A stretch of 64,000 nucleotides of DNA. It comes from Methanoregula sp. UBA247 (GTDB taxonomy: Archaea > Halobacteriota > Methanomicrobia > Methanomicrobiales > Methanospirillaceae). Below, one piece after another: positions 34,066 through 42,443 of this stretch. The notes beneath the pieces were generated by a model that was not told where the DNA came from, did not search any database, and saw nothing but the letters and a program-made list of their open reading frames with translations. Numbering within the stretch: position 1 is the first letter of the stretch; each line of letters starts with the position of its first letter. Location: contig DADR01000060.1 in assembly GCA_002495055.1 (NCBI GenBank), positions 7,083 through 71,082 of the forward strand, in the 5' to 3' direction. The translations under genes and the position numbers were made by a program.

Positions 34066-34626
34066 ATGGGAAAAATTACACTTGGTCCGATGCCGTACAT
34101 GAGTGTCATGCCCACCCTGCTCGTGGGAGCAAACGTGAAGGGCAAACCGAATTATATGACTGCTGCCTGGGCTACTGTCGCCTGTATGGCCCCGCCGATG
34201 GTCTGCGTGGCGATTAACAAGGCGAGGTACACGGCAAAGGGAATTGAGGAGAATAAGACCTTCAGCCTGAATGTCCCCTCATCAGAACAAGTGGTCGAGA
34301 CTGACCATTGCGGTCTTGTCTCCGGGGGACTGGAGGACAAGTCCGGGGTCTTTAGCTCATTTTACGGGAAACTGAAGACTGCTCCCCTCGCAACTGAATG
34401 CCCGGTGAATATCGAATGTAAACTCTTCAAAACTGTTGATTGCGGGAGCCACAGGTTATACATCGGCACTATCGAGGAGATCCATGCTGATAATGCGTGT
34501 GTGACTGCCGGGAGACCGGATATCACCAAGATCAACCCGATCATCTATGCCCAGGCAACGTATTTTGACGTGGGGAAAAAGGTCGACAGCGCATTCTCGG
34601 CCGGGAAGAATTACAAGAAGAAATAA
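34066..34626 (+). CDS. Flavin reductase-like FMN-binding protein, second copy
   Basis: This 186-residue paralogue of the gene at 32785 shares the same landmarks: MPTLLVGANVKGKPNYMTAAW (residues 11-31), PPMVCVAI, and TDHCGLVSGGLEDKSG (about 83-98). It should bind FMN in a split barrel. A clear GGAGAAGAA ribosome-binding site precedes the ATG at 34066. It lies downstream of the HxlR gene on the same strand, separated by 164 bases with its own possible promoter. A role in the same redox response is inferred from position. Confidence 0.82.
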   Translation: MGKITLGPMPYMSVMPTLLVGANVKGKPNYMTAAWATVACMAPPMVCVAINKARYTAKGIEENKTFSLNVPSSEQVVETDHCGLVSGGLEDKSGVFSSFYGKLKTAPLATECPVNIECKLFKTVDCGSHRLYIGTIEEIHADNACVTAGRPDITKINPIIYAQATYFDVGKKVDSAFSAGKNYKKK

Positions 34627-34752
34627 TTCCGGAATTTCACTCAATAATTGTTTTTAATGATTAAGAAACGGGAACCACAACGAGCGTCATAAAGTAGTCA
34701 TGCGTTTATTTTCCGCAGGAGATTTTCAGGTAAATATCCCCGGCAAAAAAAA

Positions 34753-36858
34753 TTACCCTTTACCCTTCTTTTTGATTTTTACATTTTTATTAAACCGGTA
34801 ATTACCGGTCGGTACCGCTAGTTCAAAGCGGGCTCCTTTGCCAGGTTCTCCGGTCTCTTTTATTGTTATCCCGGTGATGGACAGGACCTCCCGTACCAAA
34901 AACAGCCCAAGGCCGGTGGATTTCCCGTGACCACGGTCAAAGATCATATGTTTCTCTTCTGCAGGGATACCAACTCCATTGTCTTCAATGATGAGTGTGA
35001 GACCATCCTGCTTTTCCTTGTACCACATGGTTACTTCCGTTGCGTGAACACCGTGCGTGAGCACGTTCTGCATCAGGTGGAACAGGACTTTTTCCAATAG
35101 CGGATCTGTATAGATCTGAAGTCCTTCGACACGGCAGGTATGGCGGATATGCAGAAAATCAAGATGCGAAATGGCAAAAAGAAAGACCTGGTTGACATCC
35201 TGCCAGCGGGGATTCTGTATCCCCATATCCTGGTAATTTTTGGCAAAATTCAGAGAATCGAGGATCTTCTGGTTCGCTGATACCTGTTTCTCGAGGTACG
35301 ATCTTCCTTTTTCATCCTCAACAACCGTCTTCATGAGCTCAAGGTACGCAGTGAGAGAGAATACCGCCGTCTGGATATCTTTAAATGTCACTGCATTTAA
35401 AAGGGTCAGTTTATGACGGGCCAGCTGTAATGCCATCTCCATGCGCTTACGCTCGGTGATATCGATACCAAAGGAGATTGTCCCGGTGATCTCTTCTCCT
35501 TCATGGATCTCGGCATTTTTCCATGCTATGTATCTCTCTTCACCGGATTTTGTCAGGATGGGATTTTCAAAATCCACGGGTAAACCTTTTACCAAAAGAC
35601 GGGTAAACTCCTCCCAGACCCGTGGATACCGTTCCCGGGGAACAAGTACTTCAAACCAGTTCCGGCCTGCCAGATCAGCACTTGAATATCCGGTAATATC
35701 TTCTGCTGCCTTGTTAAAAACGGTAATATTTCCCCGCCTGTCCAGTCCGACGATCATCGCGTTGGCAGTAGTGATCAGTTTTTCAGTATACTCCCGCGCA
35801 GTCCGCCTTTCTTCTTCTACCCGTTTTCGTTCGGTGATGTCAAGGAGGGTCCCGGTCATTCTGACCGTGTTACCCTGACTGTCCCGCTCAACGACTTTTC
35901 CGCGGTCAAGTACCCAAACCCAGGAACCGTCCTTGTGGTGCATCCGTGTTTCGCACTCGTAAAACGGGGTTATCCCAGCCAGGTGCTTTTTTAAGAGTTC
36001 ATTGGAATGCCGTGTGTCATCCGGATGACAGAGTTGTTCCCAGGTCTTTACAGAAACCGGTGCAAGTTCCCGAAGTGAATACCCTGCAATCTCAGCCCAT
36101 CGCTCATTAAAGATAGTCTCACCCGTCTGCACCTTCCAGTCCCAGAGACCAACCCCGGAACCTTCGATAGCAAGGCTGAGCTGTTCCTCTGACTGACGGA
36201 GTGCCTCCTTTGCCTTTCGTTGTTCTGTTATATCCCTTATGATCGATCCTATGCGGGTTTTCTCAAATGTCCGGATGGGAAAGATGATCTGCTGGATGAT
36301 TCGGCGTTGCCCCCCGACCCTGCAAATTTCCAGTTCCATTGCTTTTTGAAACAGATTGGACGAACCGGTCCGGATTGATTGCTCAATTTCAGTCTTAACC
36401 ATTTCTTTCCATGTGAGATCCAGATTTTCAGGAGGTATCATCTCAATCATGCGGTCAATAAATGACCTGTTCAGTGCGTTTTTGCGGGGGATCCCGGTAA
36501 TATGCGTTAATGCCTGGTTCCATTCAATAACATCCCCGTGTTCATTGATGATAATAATGCCGTCAGAAGATTCTTCAACAAGCGACCGGTATTTCTCCTC
36601 GCTCTCCTTCAGCTCGACATTCTTCCTCTCCAGTTCCTGCTCTTTTCTGCTCAGCTCATCATACTTCTGCTGCAGCTCCTCTTCATTTGCCGTCAGCTCT
36701 TCATAAGCAGCATGGAGTTCCTCATTTTTCTTAATCAGTTCATCGTGCTGCTGCTGGAGCTCGGGATAGTAACTCTTTCGTATCGAAGATTCGCCGAGAC
36801 CAATTATTTTTTCCCGCTGTTTTTTCCAGTCCGGCTCTTCATCAGAGTGATTTTTCAT
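34753..36858 (-). CDS. Multi-PAS histidine kinase-like protein lacking the phosphoacceptor His
   Basis: The start at ATG 36858 (MKNHSDEEP) gives about 701 residues; an ATG at 36879 is also in frame. There is no membrane helix. A long coiled coil (about 20-85) is followed by three PAS/PAC domains (about 90-215, 225-345 and 355-480) and a GHKL ATPase domain with HLMQNVLTHG, EDNGVGIP and GLGLFLVRE. The segment that usually reads TRHDILN in methanogen kinases here reads TFKDIQT (about residue 507), so the acceptor His is missing. It may act as a pseudokinase or need a partner subunit. It overlaps the end of the alcohol dehydrogenase gene by 17 bases. Confidence 0.8.
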   Translation of the reverse strand: MKNHSDEEPDWKKQREKIIGLGESSIRKSYYPELQQQHDELIKKNEELHAAYEELTANEEELQQKYDELSRKEQELERKNVELKESEEKYRSLVEESSDGIIIINEHGDVIEWNQALTHITGIPRKNALNRSFIDRMIEMIPPENLDLTWKEMVKTEIEQSIRTGSSNLFQKAMELEICRVGGQRRIIQQIIFPIRTFEKTRIGSIIRDITEQRKAKEALRQSEEQLSLAIEGSGVGLWDWKVQTGETIFNERWAEIAGYSLRELAPVSVKTWEQLCHPDDTRHSNELLKKHLAGITPFYECETRMHHKDGSWVWVLDRGKVVERDSQGNTVRMTGTLLDITERKRVEEERRTAREYTEKLITTANAMIVGLDRRGNITVFNKAAEDITGYSSADLAGRNWFEVLVPRERYPRVWEEFTRLLVKGLPVDFENPILTKSGEERYIAWKNAEIHEGEEITGTISFGIDITERKRMEMALQLARHKLTLLNAVTFKDIQTAVFSLTAYLELMKTVVEDEKGRSYLEKQVSANQKILDSLNFAKNYQDMGIQNPRWQDVNQVFLFAISHLDFLHIRHTCRVEGLQIYTDPLLEKVLFHLMQNVLTHGVHATEVTMWYKEKQDGLTLIIEDNGVGIPAEEKHMIFDRGHGKSTGLGLFLVREVLSITGITIKETGEPGKGARFELAVPTGNYRFNKNVKIKKKGKG

Positions 36859-38005
36859 AAATCCGCTCGATATCATCAACTGTTGGTTTTCTAGGATTGG
36901 TTACCAGGCACGGGTCACGGAGTGCTTTTTTTGCGAGATCCTTAATATCTTTTTTTGATACTCCCAGATCCGAGAGGGTTTGCGTGACACCCAGTGTTTT
37001 CCGCAGGGATTGGATGGCTGATAGTAATTTCAGTTTTACTTCCTCTGGCCTGACACCGTCAGGAAAAACATTCATTACTTTTCCGATAGCCTCATAACGC
37101 TCCGGGCATACGTCAAAATTAAAGTCAATTACCTGTTCCAGCAGGAGAGCATTGCATTCACCATGGGGGAGATCAGAAAAACCGCCGAGGCTGTGCGCCA
37201 TTGCGTGGACAGCCCCGAGACTCGCATTGGAGAATGCAAGGCCGGCCAGCAGGCTGCCGATCATGGTCTGATAACGGTATTCGATCGAGTCCAGGTTTTT
37301 CTGTGCTTTGAGAAGGTATGAATTCATCAGTCGTATTGATTCAAGTGCCTGGATATCGGTGACCGGTGAACTGGCATTGGACACATATGCCTCCACGCTG
37401 TGCGTTATTGCATCCATGCCGGTATAGGCGGTCAGGTCCGGGGTCAGGGAGGTGAGCGGTACAGGATCGATGAGGGCAATATCCGGTACAATCTTTTTTG
37501 AGATTATTGCAATCTTTACTTTCCTTTTTACGTCATTGATTATGGCAAACTGTGAGACATCGGCACCCGTCCCTGCGGTGGTCGGGATGCAGATTAACGG
37601 CGGAGCGGGGATTGGGACGTTGTCCACGCCTTCGAATTTCAGGATATGTTTTTTATTCGACACAACAATCCCGATCCCTTTGGCACAGTCTATCGGGCTT
37701 CCGCCACCGATAACAACAATCGCATTACAGCCTGAACGTTCGTACAGTTCCGCACCGTTCATAACCTCATAATCACGGGGATTCGACGTGATATCAGAAA
37801 AAACAGTATGACAGATTCCTTCTGAATCAAGGCTTTCTGTTATATCCTTAACCCAGCCGGCTCTGATGATATTTGGACCGGTAACAACAAACACATTGTC
37901 CGCCCCAAAATTTTTTGCATACCTGCCGGCAAGCCGTCGTGCATCGCTGCCTATGACGAATTCAGGAGCCACAAATTTTCTCAGTTCTCTACTGCTGGTT
38001 ACCAT
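36842..38005 (-). CDS. Iron-containing alcohol dehydrogenase
   Basis: The 387-residue enzyme has the group III (Fe-ADH) signature: GGGSPIDCAKGIGI (about residue 98), TTAGTGADVS (about 142) and metal ligands in HAMAHSLGG and DLPHGECNA (about 265-285). It oxidises or reduces an alcohol/aldehyde with NAD(P). In methanogens such enzymes may use secondary alcohols as electron donors, but the substrate is not evident here. It is followed, with a 17-base overlap, by the PAS kinase, so the two may be co-transcribed. ATG at 38005. Confidence 0.9.
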   Translation of the reverse strand: MVTSSRELRKFVAPEFVIGSDARRLAGRYAKNFGADNVFVVTGPNIIRAGWVKDITESLDSEGICHTVFSDITSNPRDYEVMNGAELYERSGCNAIVVIGGGSPIDCAKGIGIVVSNKKHILKFEGVDNVPIPAPPLICIPTTAGTGADVSQFAIINDVKRKVKIAIISKKIVPDIALIDPVPLTSLTPDLTAYTGMDAITHSVEAYVSNASSPVTDIQALESIRLMNSYLLKAQKNLDSIEYRYQTMIGSLLAGLAFSNASLGAVHAMAHSLGGFSDLPHGECNALLLEQVIDFNFDVCPERYEAIGKVMNVFPDGVRPEEVKLKLLSAIQSLRKTLGVTQTLSDLGVSKKDIKDLAKKALRDPCLVTNPRKPTVDDIERIYEKSL

Positions 38006-38223
38006 TTGAAACTCCGCGGTTGGTTACTGACCCATTCAATCCCGGCTTTATTAATACTTGTCGGATTTTCACCAATTGTCCAGGCATAGACCAAAGCCCG
38101 GTTTCATGTCCTGCAACCGTTCGTTCGTTTCCCAGTAGTGGCTATTGTGAACACTCGTCTACCCTGTTGTCTCTGGACTCTTGAAAAGGCCGGTGTACCG
38201 GCAAACCATTATCCAGATGCCCG

Positions 38224-38646
38224 ATGATTAGTGCATGGGAATCTATGGATGAACCAGCATCGGAAGACGAGCCCTGCGAGCAGTGCGGACTCTGCTGCCG
38301 GATCTTCGGCCCCGGTATTGCACCGACAACAGCAAACGTGTACATCTGGATCGAGCAGGGGAGAACGGATATCCTTCGCTGGTTTGTCGCGTTCATGGAA
38401 AACAGCACCCGGATAAACTGTGCCGACCTCCAGGCCGAAGACCTCGGAAACATTGTTTCTATCGAGATGCGCCATCCCGACACTGAGGAGTACGTCACGG
38501 TCTGCCCGTTCCTGCGTCGCATTGCAAAAGAACGGTACCTCTGTGGAATCCACCAGGTGAAACCTGAGATGTGCTGCACTTACCAGCCGTGGATCTGGGG
38601 CGAGACCTTCTTCAACCGGTGCAGGGGTCTTAAAAAAAAAATCTGA
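38224..38646 (+). CDS. YkgJ-type cysteine cluster protein, second copy
   Basis: The 140-residue protein has CEQCGLCCRIFG (about residue 18), then CPFLRR, YLCGIH and KPEMCCTYQPW, as in the paralogue at 17500-17958. Eight or so conserved cysteines suggest a zinc or Fe-S site; no activity is known for the family. The ATG at 38224 leads a short acidic N-terminus. The C-terminus is followed by a C/G-run (CCCCCCCCGGGGG), a possible transcription end. It has no evident operon partner. Confidence 0.75.
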   Translation: MISAWESMDEPASEDEPCEQCGLCCRIFGPGIAPTTANVYIWIEQGRTDILRWFVAFMENSTRINCADLQAEDLGNIVSIEMRHPDTEEYVTVCPFLRRIAKERYLCGIHQVKPEMCCTYQPWIWGETFFNRCRGLKKKI

Positions 38647-38800
38647 CCCCCCCCCGGGGGATGGCAACTCTGATCGGGAATTTTTATCCTGAAGTATCCT
38701 GTCGAAAGACTTTTTTTTTGAAAAACCGGAACTGGTGTGCAAAGTCACCGGCACATCAATTGCCGGACGGGGGAAGAGTATTTGCGGATATTTCGTAAAG

Positions 38801-39664
38801 TTATAATAAAATCCCCGAACCTTTGATAGGAACCACGCCCCAGAGATCCCCTTTTACCCTGCCTTCTCCGTGGATATTGAGGGCGGGCGGGAAATCTTTG
38901 GGAGTCTGGATAATAAGGGAAAAAATTGCCAGCATCTGTTTTCCGGTAATCGCAATATCAAGAGGAGGCATAGGCGGGTAAATTTCCCAGAACATATCAT
39001 GCCTGTTTTTGGGCATCCCCATATATTCCAGCAAAAAAGAGCCGGGAATATTGAGATGGTATCCTGTTTTTTTACCATACGTGCCACTCATTTTTTTGTT
39101 GGCGCTGACCGGTATCCAGAACTCGTTTTCCTGAGGCTCTGATTGAATTTTTGTTCCCAGCGCTGCAGGTGCCAGAAAAACCAGACTTTGAGACAGGGAG
39201 ATCGTATCTCTGCCGCTTTCAATAATTGCGGTAATAATTTCTTTATCTTTGGGGGAATAGTCGAGGATTTTTATTTCTTCAGGAAAATTAATATCTATGG
39301 TTCCTCGGATAAAACGGGTGGTTGAAGGATCATCCATCTGCACACTGATGCTGAAAACCAGGGTGTAAATATCGTGGGTATTCATATCCGTTTTCAGGTC
39401 AGGATCTTTTCTGAAAATCTGGTCAATATTTTCCTGAGGAGTCAGGTTAGATATTTTTGTTACATAGACCCGGGCATTTGGCCCGGATAGTTCATTCTCC
39501 TGAGATAAATTCTCAGCTTCCGAATAGGGGGAAAACTGGTTCTGGTCCGTTTTTTGCCCGGTATGTGGCAGATATGCATGCTTCATCATCATCGCAGATG
39601 ATGTTCTGATTTCAGACATTAATGGTATCACGACACTGTTCACTGAAACATTATTGTCTGCCAT
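38801..39664 (-). CDS. Hypothetical protein
   Basis: A 287-residue soluble protein with no signal peptide and no family that I recognise. The N-terminal third is polar and probably flexible; residues 65-280 look like a beta-rich fold (VYVTKI, TLVFSISVQM, FIRGTIDINFP, ...). The ATG at 39664 follows GAGGAACGG, a plausible ribosome-binding site. It stands alone between divergent and convergent genes. No function is proposed. Confidence 0.6.
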   Translation of the reverse strand: MADNNVSVNSVVIPLMSEIRTSSAMMMKHAYLPHTGQKTDQNQFSPYSEAENLSQENELSGPNARVYVTKISNLTPQENIDQIFRKDPDLKTDMNTHDIYTLVFSISVQMDDPSTTRFIRGTIDINFPEEIKILDYSPKDKEIITAIIESGRDTISLSQSLVFLAPAALGTKIQSEPQENEFWIPVSANKKMSGTYGKKTGYHLNIPGSFLLEYMGMPKNRHDMFWEIYPPMPPLDIAITGKQMLAIFSLIIQTPKDFPPALNIHGEGRVKGDLWGVVPIKGSGILL

Positions 39665-39968
39665 AACCGTTCCTCAGTATCTCTTAAAATAGCGGATTTA
39701 TAAAGAATTGCATTAATTATCAGCTGCAGGAAAAAGGCCGGGTTGATACCAGACGACAGGTTATCCTTGATTCCGTCGTTGCCGTACTCCGCCTTATTAT
39801 ACCTTAAAACGGGACCGGGAGAAACACCTGCGGATAACATGTACCGGGACGAATCGTGAATGCCGGAGGTCACATATCAGAGATTATTTTTTTAAAAAGT
39901 AAGGTATGTATCTTAGATTCATGGTCTTTAATCCGTCACTATATGTGTAGACTGGTGAAAAATCCAAC
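39665..39968. other. Intergenic region between divergent genes
   Basis: It holds AT-rich segments (39885-39910, GATTATTTTTTTAAAAAGTAAGG) likely to contain the promoter of the plus-strand membrane protein. A minus-strand open frame at 39640-39873 has no support. No repeats or RNA were recognised. Confidence 0.4.
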
Positions 39969-40607
39969 ATGACAGATGCAACTCAAAACCAATTCAGAAA
40001 TGAACTCACCACCTTCTTTGTGATCGTTATTCTGAACTTTGTGTTCGGTGCACTCGCAATAGCATTCGGGGTGCAGTACATGGTGACCTCGGTATCAGGG
40101 GAGACAGCCGGGCAGTCACTGTTGCTCAGGATAGTCGTTGGATCAGTATCCATGATTTGCTTCGGGCTTGGCATTGGATGGATTATTTCAAGTGTGAGGA
40201 TTTTTGATGGAATAGAAGAAATCCTTGAGGAATTTCAGGATCGGGAAAAGCCGGTTTCAGATGAGACCCTCACGAGCGGGATTATCAGGATGATGGCCCA
40301 TTACCGTAAGAACACAAAGACCATCCGCACAATGATCCTTGTCTGTACACTGGGGGGGTTCTGTTTCCTTGCCCTGGGTATTATCAACAGCCGGGAGTTT
40401 TTTTCCTTCAGTCTATCGTCAGGTCAGTTCACGCTGAATCAGTATCTCCTGATCCCTTCAGCACTCCTGACCCTCATGGTGGCTCTTGTGAGCCTGCTCA
40501 GCTCGTATTATTTTACGAATTTTTCCCGGGCCTGGGACCTGCGACTGCAGGAGGCTTCCCGGTCTGAGGAGAAATTTAAAAAATCCATGGGGATTGACAA
40601 GGAATGA
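39969..40607 (+). CDS. Four-helix membrane protein
   Basis: The 212-residue protein has two membrane segments near the N-terminus (about 16-40 and 50-76), a cytoplasmic helical stretch (about 78-118, acidic), two more segments (about 119-140 and 157-180) and a charged helical tail. I recognise no family. The stop overlaps the ATG of the next (broken) winged-helix gene in an ATGA, so that regulator was probably translated with it and may have controlled it. Confidence 0.65.
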   Translation: MTDATQNQFRNELTTFFVIVILNFVFGALAIAFGVQYMVTSVSGETAGQSLLLRIVVGSVSMICFGLGIGWIISSVRIFDGIEEILEEFQDREKPVSDETLTSGIIRMMAHYRKNTKTIRTMILVCTLGGFCFLALGIINSREFFSFSLSSGQFTLNQYLLIPSALLTLMVALVSLLSSYYFTNFSRAWDLRLQEASRSEEKFKKSMGIDKE

Positions 40608-40881
40608 ATGGCCGTCGCTCCCCCTACGAGATTTACTTGGAGATCCTCTTTGTATTGCAAATCTCCCCGTTCGTTCACGGCAATTATCAAACGGTGCGAC
40701 CTTAACTCAAAGACCGGGCAGGGATACCTTTGAGTTTCTCGTTTTGAAGGGATATCTTTTACTTATAAAAGACGGGGGAAAATCCTCGTATGGTGCGACC
40801 GAACGTGCCAGTGAATATATTGCACTTTTTACCGTAATTTACCAGAACTTATTCGACACTATTCCGGGGTTTAAGTTATAA
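40604..40881 (+). pseudogene. Frameshifted winged-helix regulator (HTH_45-like)
   Basis: From ATG 40604 one frame gives NGRRSPYEIYLEILFVLQI and stops at 40705. The adjoining frame continues with LTQRPGRDTFEFLVLKGYLL, a wing (KDGGKSSYGATERASEYI) and a C-terminal helix to 40881. Together they form a small archaeal winged-helix domain of about 90 residues of the kind starting RRS-YEIYLEIL. One missing base near 40690-40705 explains the break. Either the gene is dead or the base is a sequencing error. A MITE-like element lies 29 bases downstream. Confidence 0.65.
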
Positions 40882-41255
40882 TCCGTGGAGGGTCTGTTTT
40901 AATTTTTTTGGCTCTGTTGAAATCCTATTTCCCAGAGATTCGTTTCTTCTTATCAACTATTTGGAGGGTGACCCCCTCTCTCCCCCAGTGGGGGAGGCAA
41001 CCCAAGGGGAGCATCCCCTTGACCCCCTCCTTTTTAAAGGGTTTCAACAGAGCTATTTTTTAAAAAATAAAAGGACTTTTTTCATTTTTGTCCTTGGATC
41101 ATGCTCCCTTCACCAGCAGGCTATCAGTGACCCCGGGGTTTGGTTGTAAAGCCATCTTCTCTGTAAAAACCATAAAAAAAACCACGCCAAAAAATTTTAT
41201 CATTGACTAATAACGCACCAATTTCTTTTCCATTGTTTGTTGCATCCTGACCTGT
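40882..41255. other. Spacer holding the MITE-like element
   Basis: Apart from the element at 40910-41054 this spacer contains only AT-rich sequence with several A- and T-runs (41055-41225). It lies 3-prime to genes on both sides, so transcription from both directions probably ends here. Confidence 0.45.
40910..41054. mobile_element. MITE-like element, 145 bp
   Basis: The ends are a 16-bp imperfect inverted repeat (GGCTCTGTTGAAATCC at 40910-40925 and GGGTTTCAACAGAGCT at 41039-41054, 14 of 16 complementary). The flanks repeat ATTTTTT (40902-40908 and 41055-41061), a plausible target duplication. The GGCTCTGTTG end resembles IS6/IS240-type termini. The inside is GC-rich with two hairpins (CCCCCAGTGGGGG and AAGGGGAGCATCCCCTT) and no ORF. 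It would need a transposase from elsewhere. Confidence 0.6.
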
Positions 41256-41798
41256 CTACCGGACCGGTTCTGTCAGTCCGGTATATTTTCCGGAACCCAG
41301 CCACCATTCATTGTCAATCTTTTCCACATATCCCAGTTTTAATTCAACCGATCGGTTACGTGCGGGATTGATGTAATAATACCGGACATAGCCACTTCCA
41401 TTCCTTGCCATATCGCGCAGGTTCTTAATGAAAAGTTCACCTTGTGCATCTGTCTCATTCAGACGGTTTACGCCAATCTTTTCCGGGTTGAACGGGTGAG
41501 CAAGGGTAGTGCCATTGAAATCATAGGCATAGATATAGAGTTCGCCCTCGACAAATGAACCCTTTGGACTGGAAAATTCTGCAAGCGCTTTTTCCCTGCC
41601 ATTTGTTTTGGCATAGGCAACTGCGCTTTCAACAAAGGAGACAAGCGATTCGTTTGAAGTGATATTCTCCTGCTGGATTACTCCAGTACTTGCCGCCATC
41701 GATGTGTTTGTACCGGGCTGGTTTTGCATGCAACCGGCGCTTGAGAGAACTACGCCAATAACAAGCACGACCATGAAAGATAGTGATCCTTTTCTCAT
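41256..41798 (-). CDS. Cache-domain lipoprotein
   Basis: The 180-residue protein has a lipoprotein signal (lipobox LSSAGC, cysteine about residue 23) and one external domain with landmarks of single Cache domains: FVESAVAYAKTNGREKALAEF (about 55-75), GELYIYAYDFNGTTLAHPF (about 83-101), GSGYVRYYY and WWLGSGKY. Cache domains bind small ligands outside the cell. This one has no attached signalling domain, so it may present a ligand to a separate receptor. It stands alone on the minus strand. Confidence 0.8.
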   Translation of the reverse strand: MRKGSLSFMVVLVIGVVLSSAGCMQNQPGTNTSMAASTGVIQQENITSNESLVSFVESAVAYAKTNGREKALAEFSSPKGSFVEGELYIYAYDFNGTTLAHPFNPEKIGVNRLNETDAQGELFIKNLRDMARNGSGYVRYYYINPARNRSVELKLGYVEKIDNEWWLGSGKYTGLTEPVR

Positions 41799-42009
41799 AC
41801 AAACTGGTGGAATTTCACCGAGGATAAAACAATCTAATCGATGTTAACAGAGTAACTGGTAGCCGTGCTGATGGAGTACTAACCAGGACTGGGAATGCAA
41901 ATTGCCATGTGAACGAAGGAACTTTTCGGAAGATGGGGGGGTGAGCGGGACAGGCAGACAGTGGGGATTAATCCCCAATACCGGTTGTTTTTTTAAAAAA
42001 TCCACCCGC

Positions 42010-42195
42010 TCACTTTTTCTGCTGCATCGATGCCACTTCACCCTCTAACGTTATCTTCAGTTTATCGATGGCTTCATTGAGATCCTGTGTCGTGGTGATG
42101 GTGAATGAGTTGTCACTTTTCTTGTCATGGTAGTTCACGATAAACTCAATCTGCCCGTCTTTTCCCTTCTTTGGTTCAATGATCAGTTGTGCCAT
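42010..42195 (-). CDS. Small conserved-looking protein
   Basis: A 61-residue soluble, charged protein (MAQLIIEPKKGKDGQIEFIV...) with beta strands followed by an amphipathic helix (DLNEAIDKLKITLEGEV). The composition is that of a folded small protein, but no family is recognised. No strong ribosome-binding site precedes the ATG. It lies 211 bases upstream of the Cache lipoprotein on the same strand. Confidence 0.5.
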   Translation of the reverse strand: MAQLIIEPKKGKDGQIEFIVNYHDKKSDNSFTITTTQDLNEAIDKLKITLEGEVASMQQKK

Positions 42196-42443
42196 ATCTT
42201 ACTAAGAATACTTCAGATCTTATCGCTTTTTCTTCACGATTACTTCCGCAGGTAAAACTTTTGGTGCTGACAGCGGTGGTCAGGGTCTCAGGAAATACTA
42301 TATGAATTAATATCATGGTGGCGGGGAAGATTATCACCCACCGGTGATTAAAATAACGTCCGGCCATACAACCATTCTTTAACTTCATCCTGCATTTGTG
42401 ATGGATTACATCAGAAACAACGAAAAACGAGACGATCAGCAGT

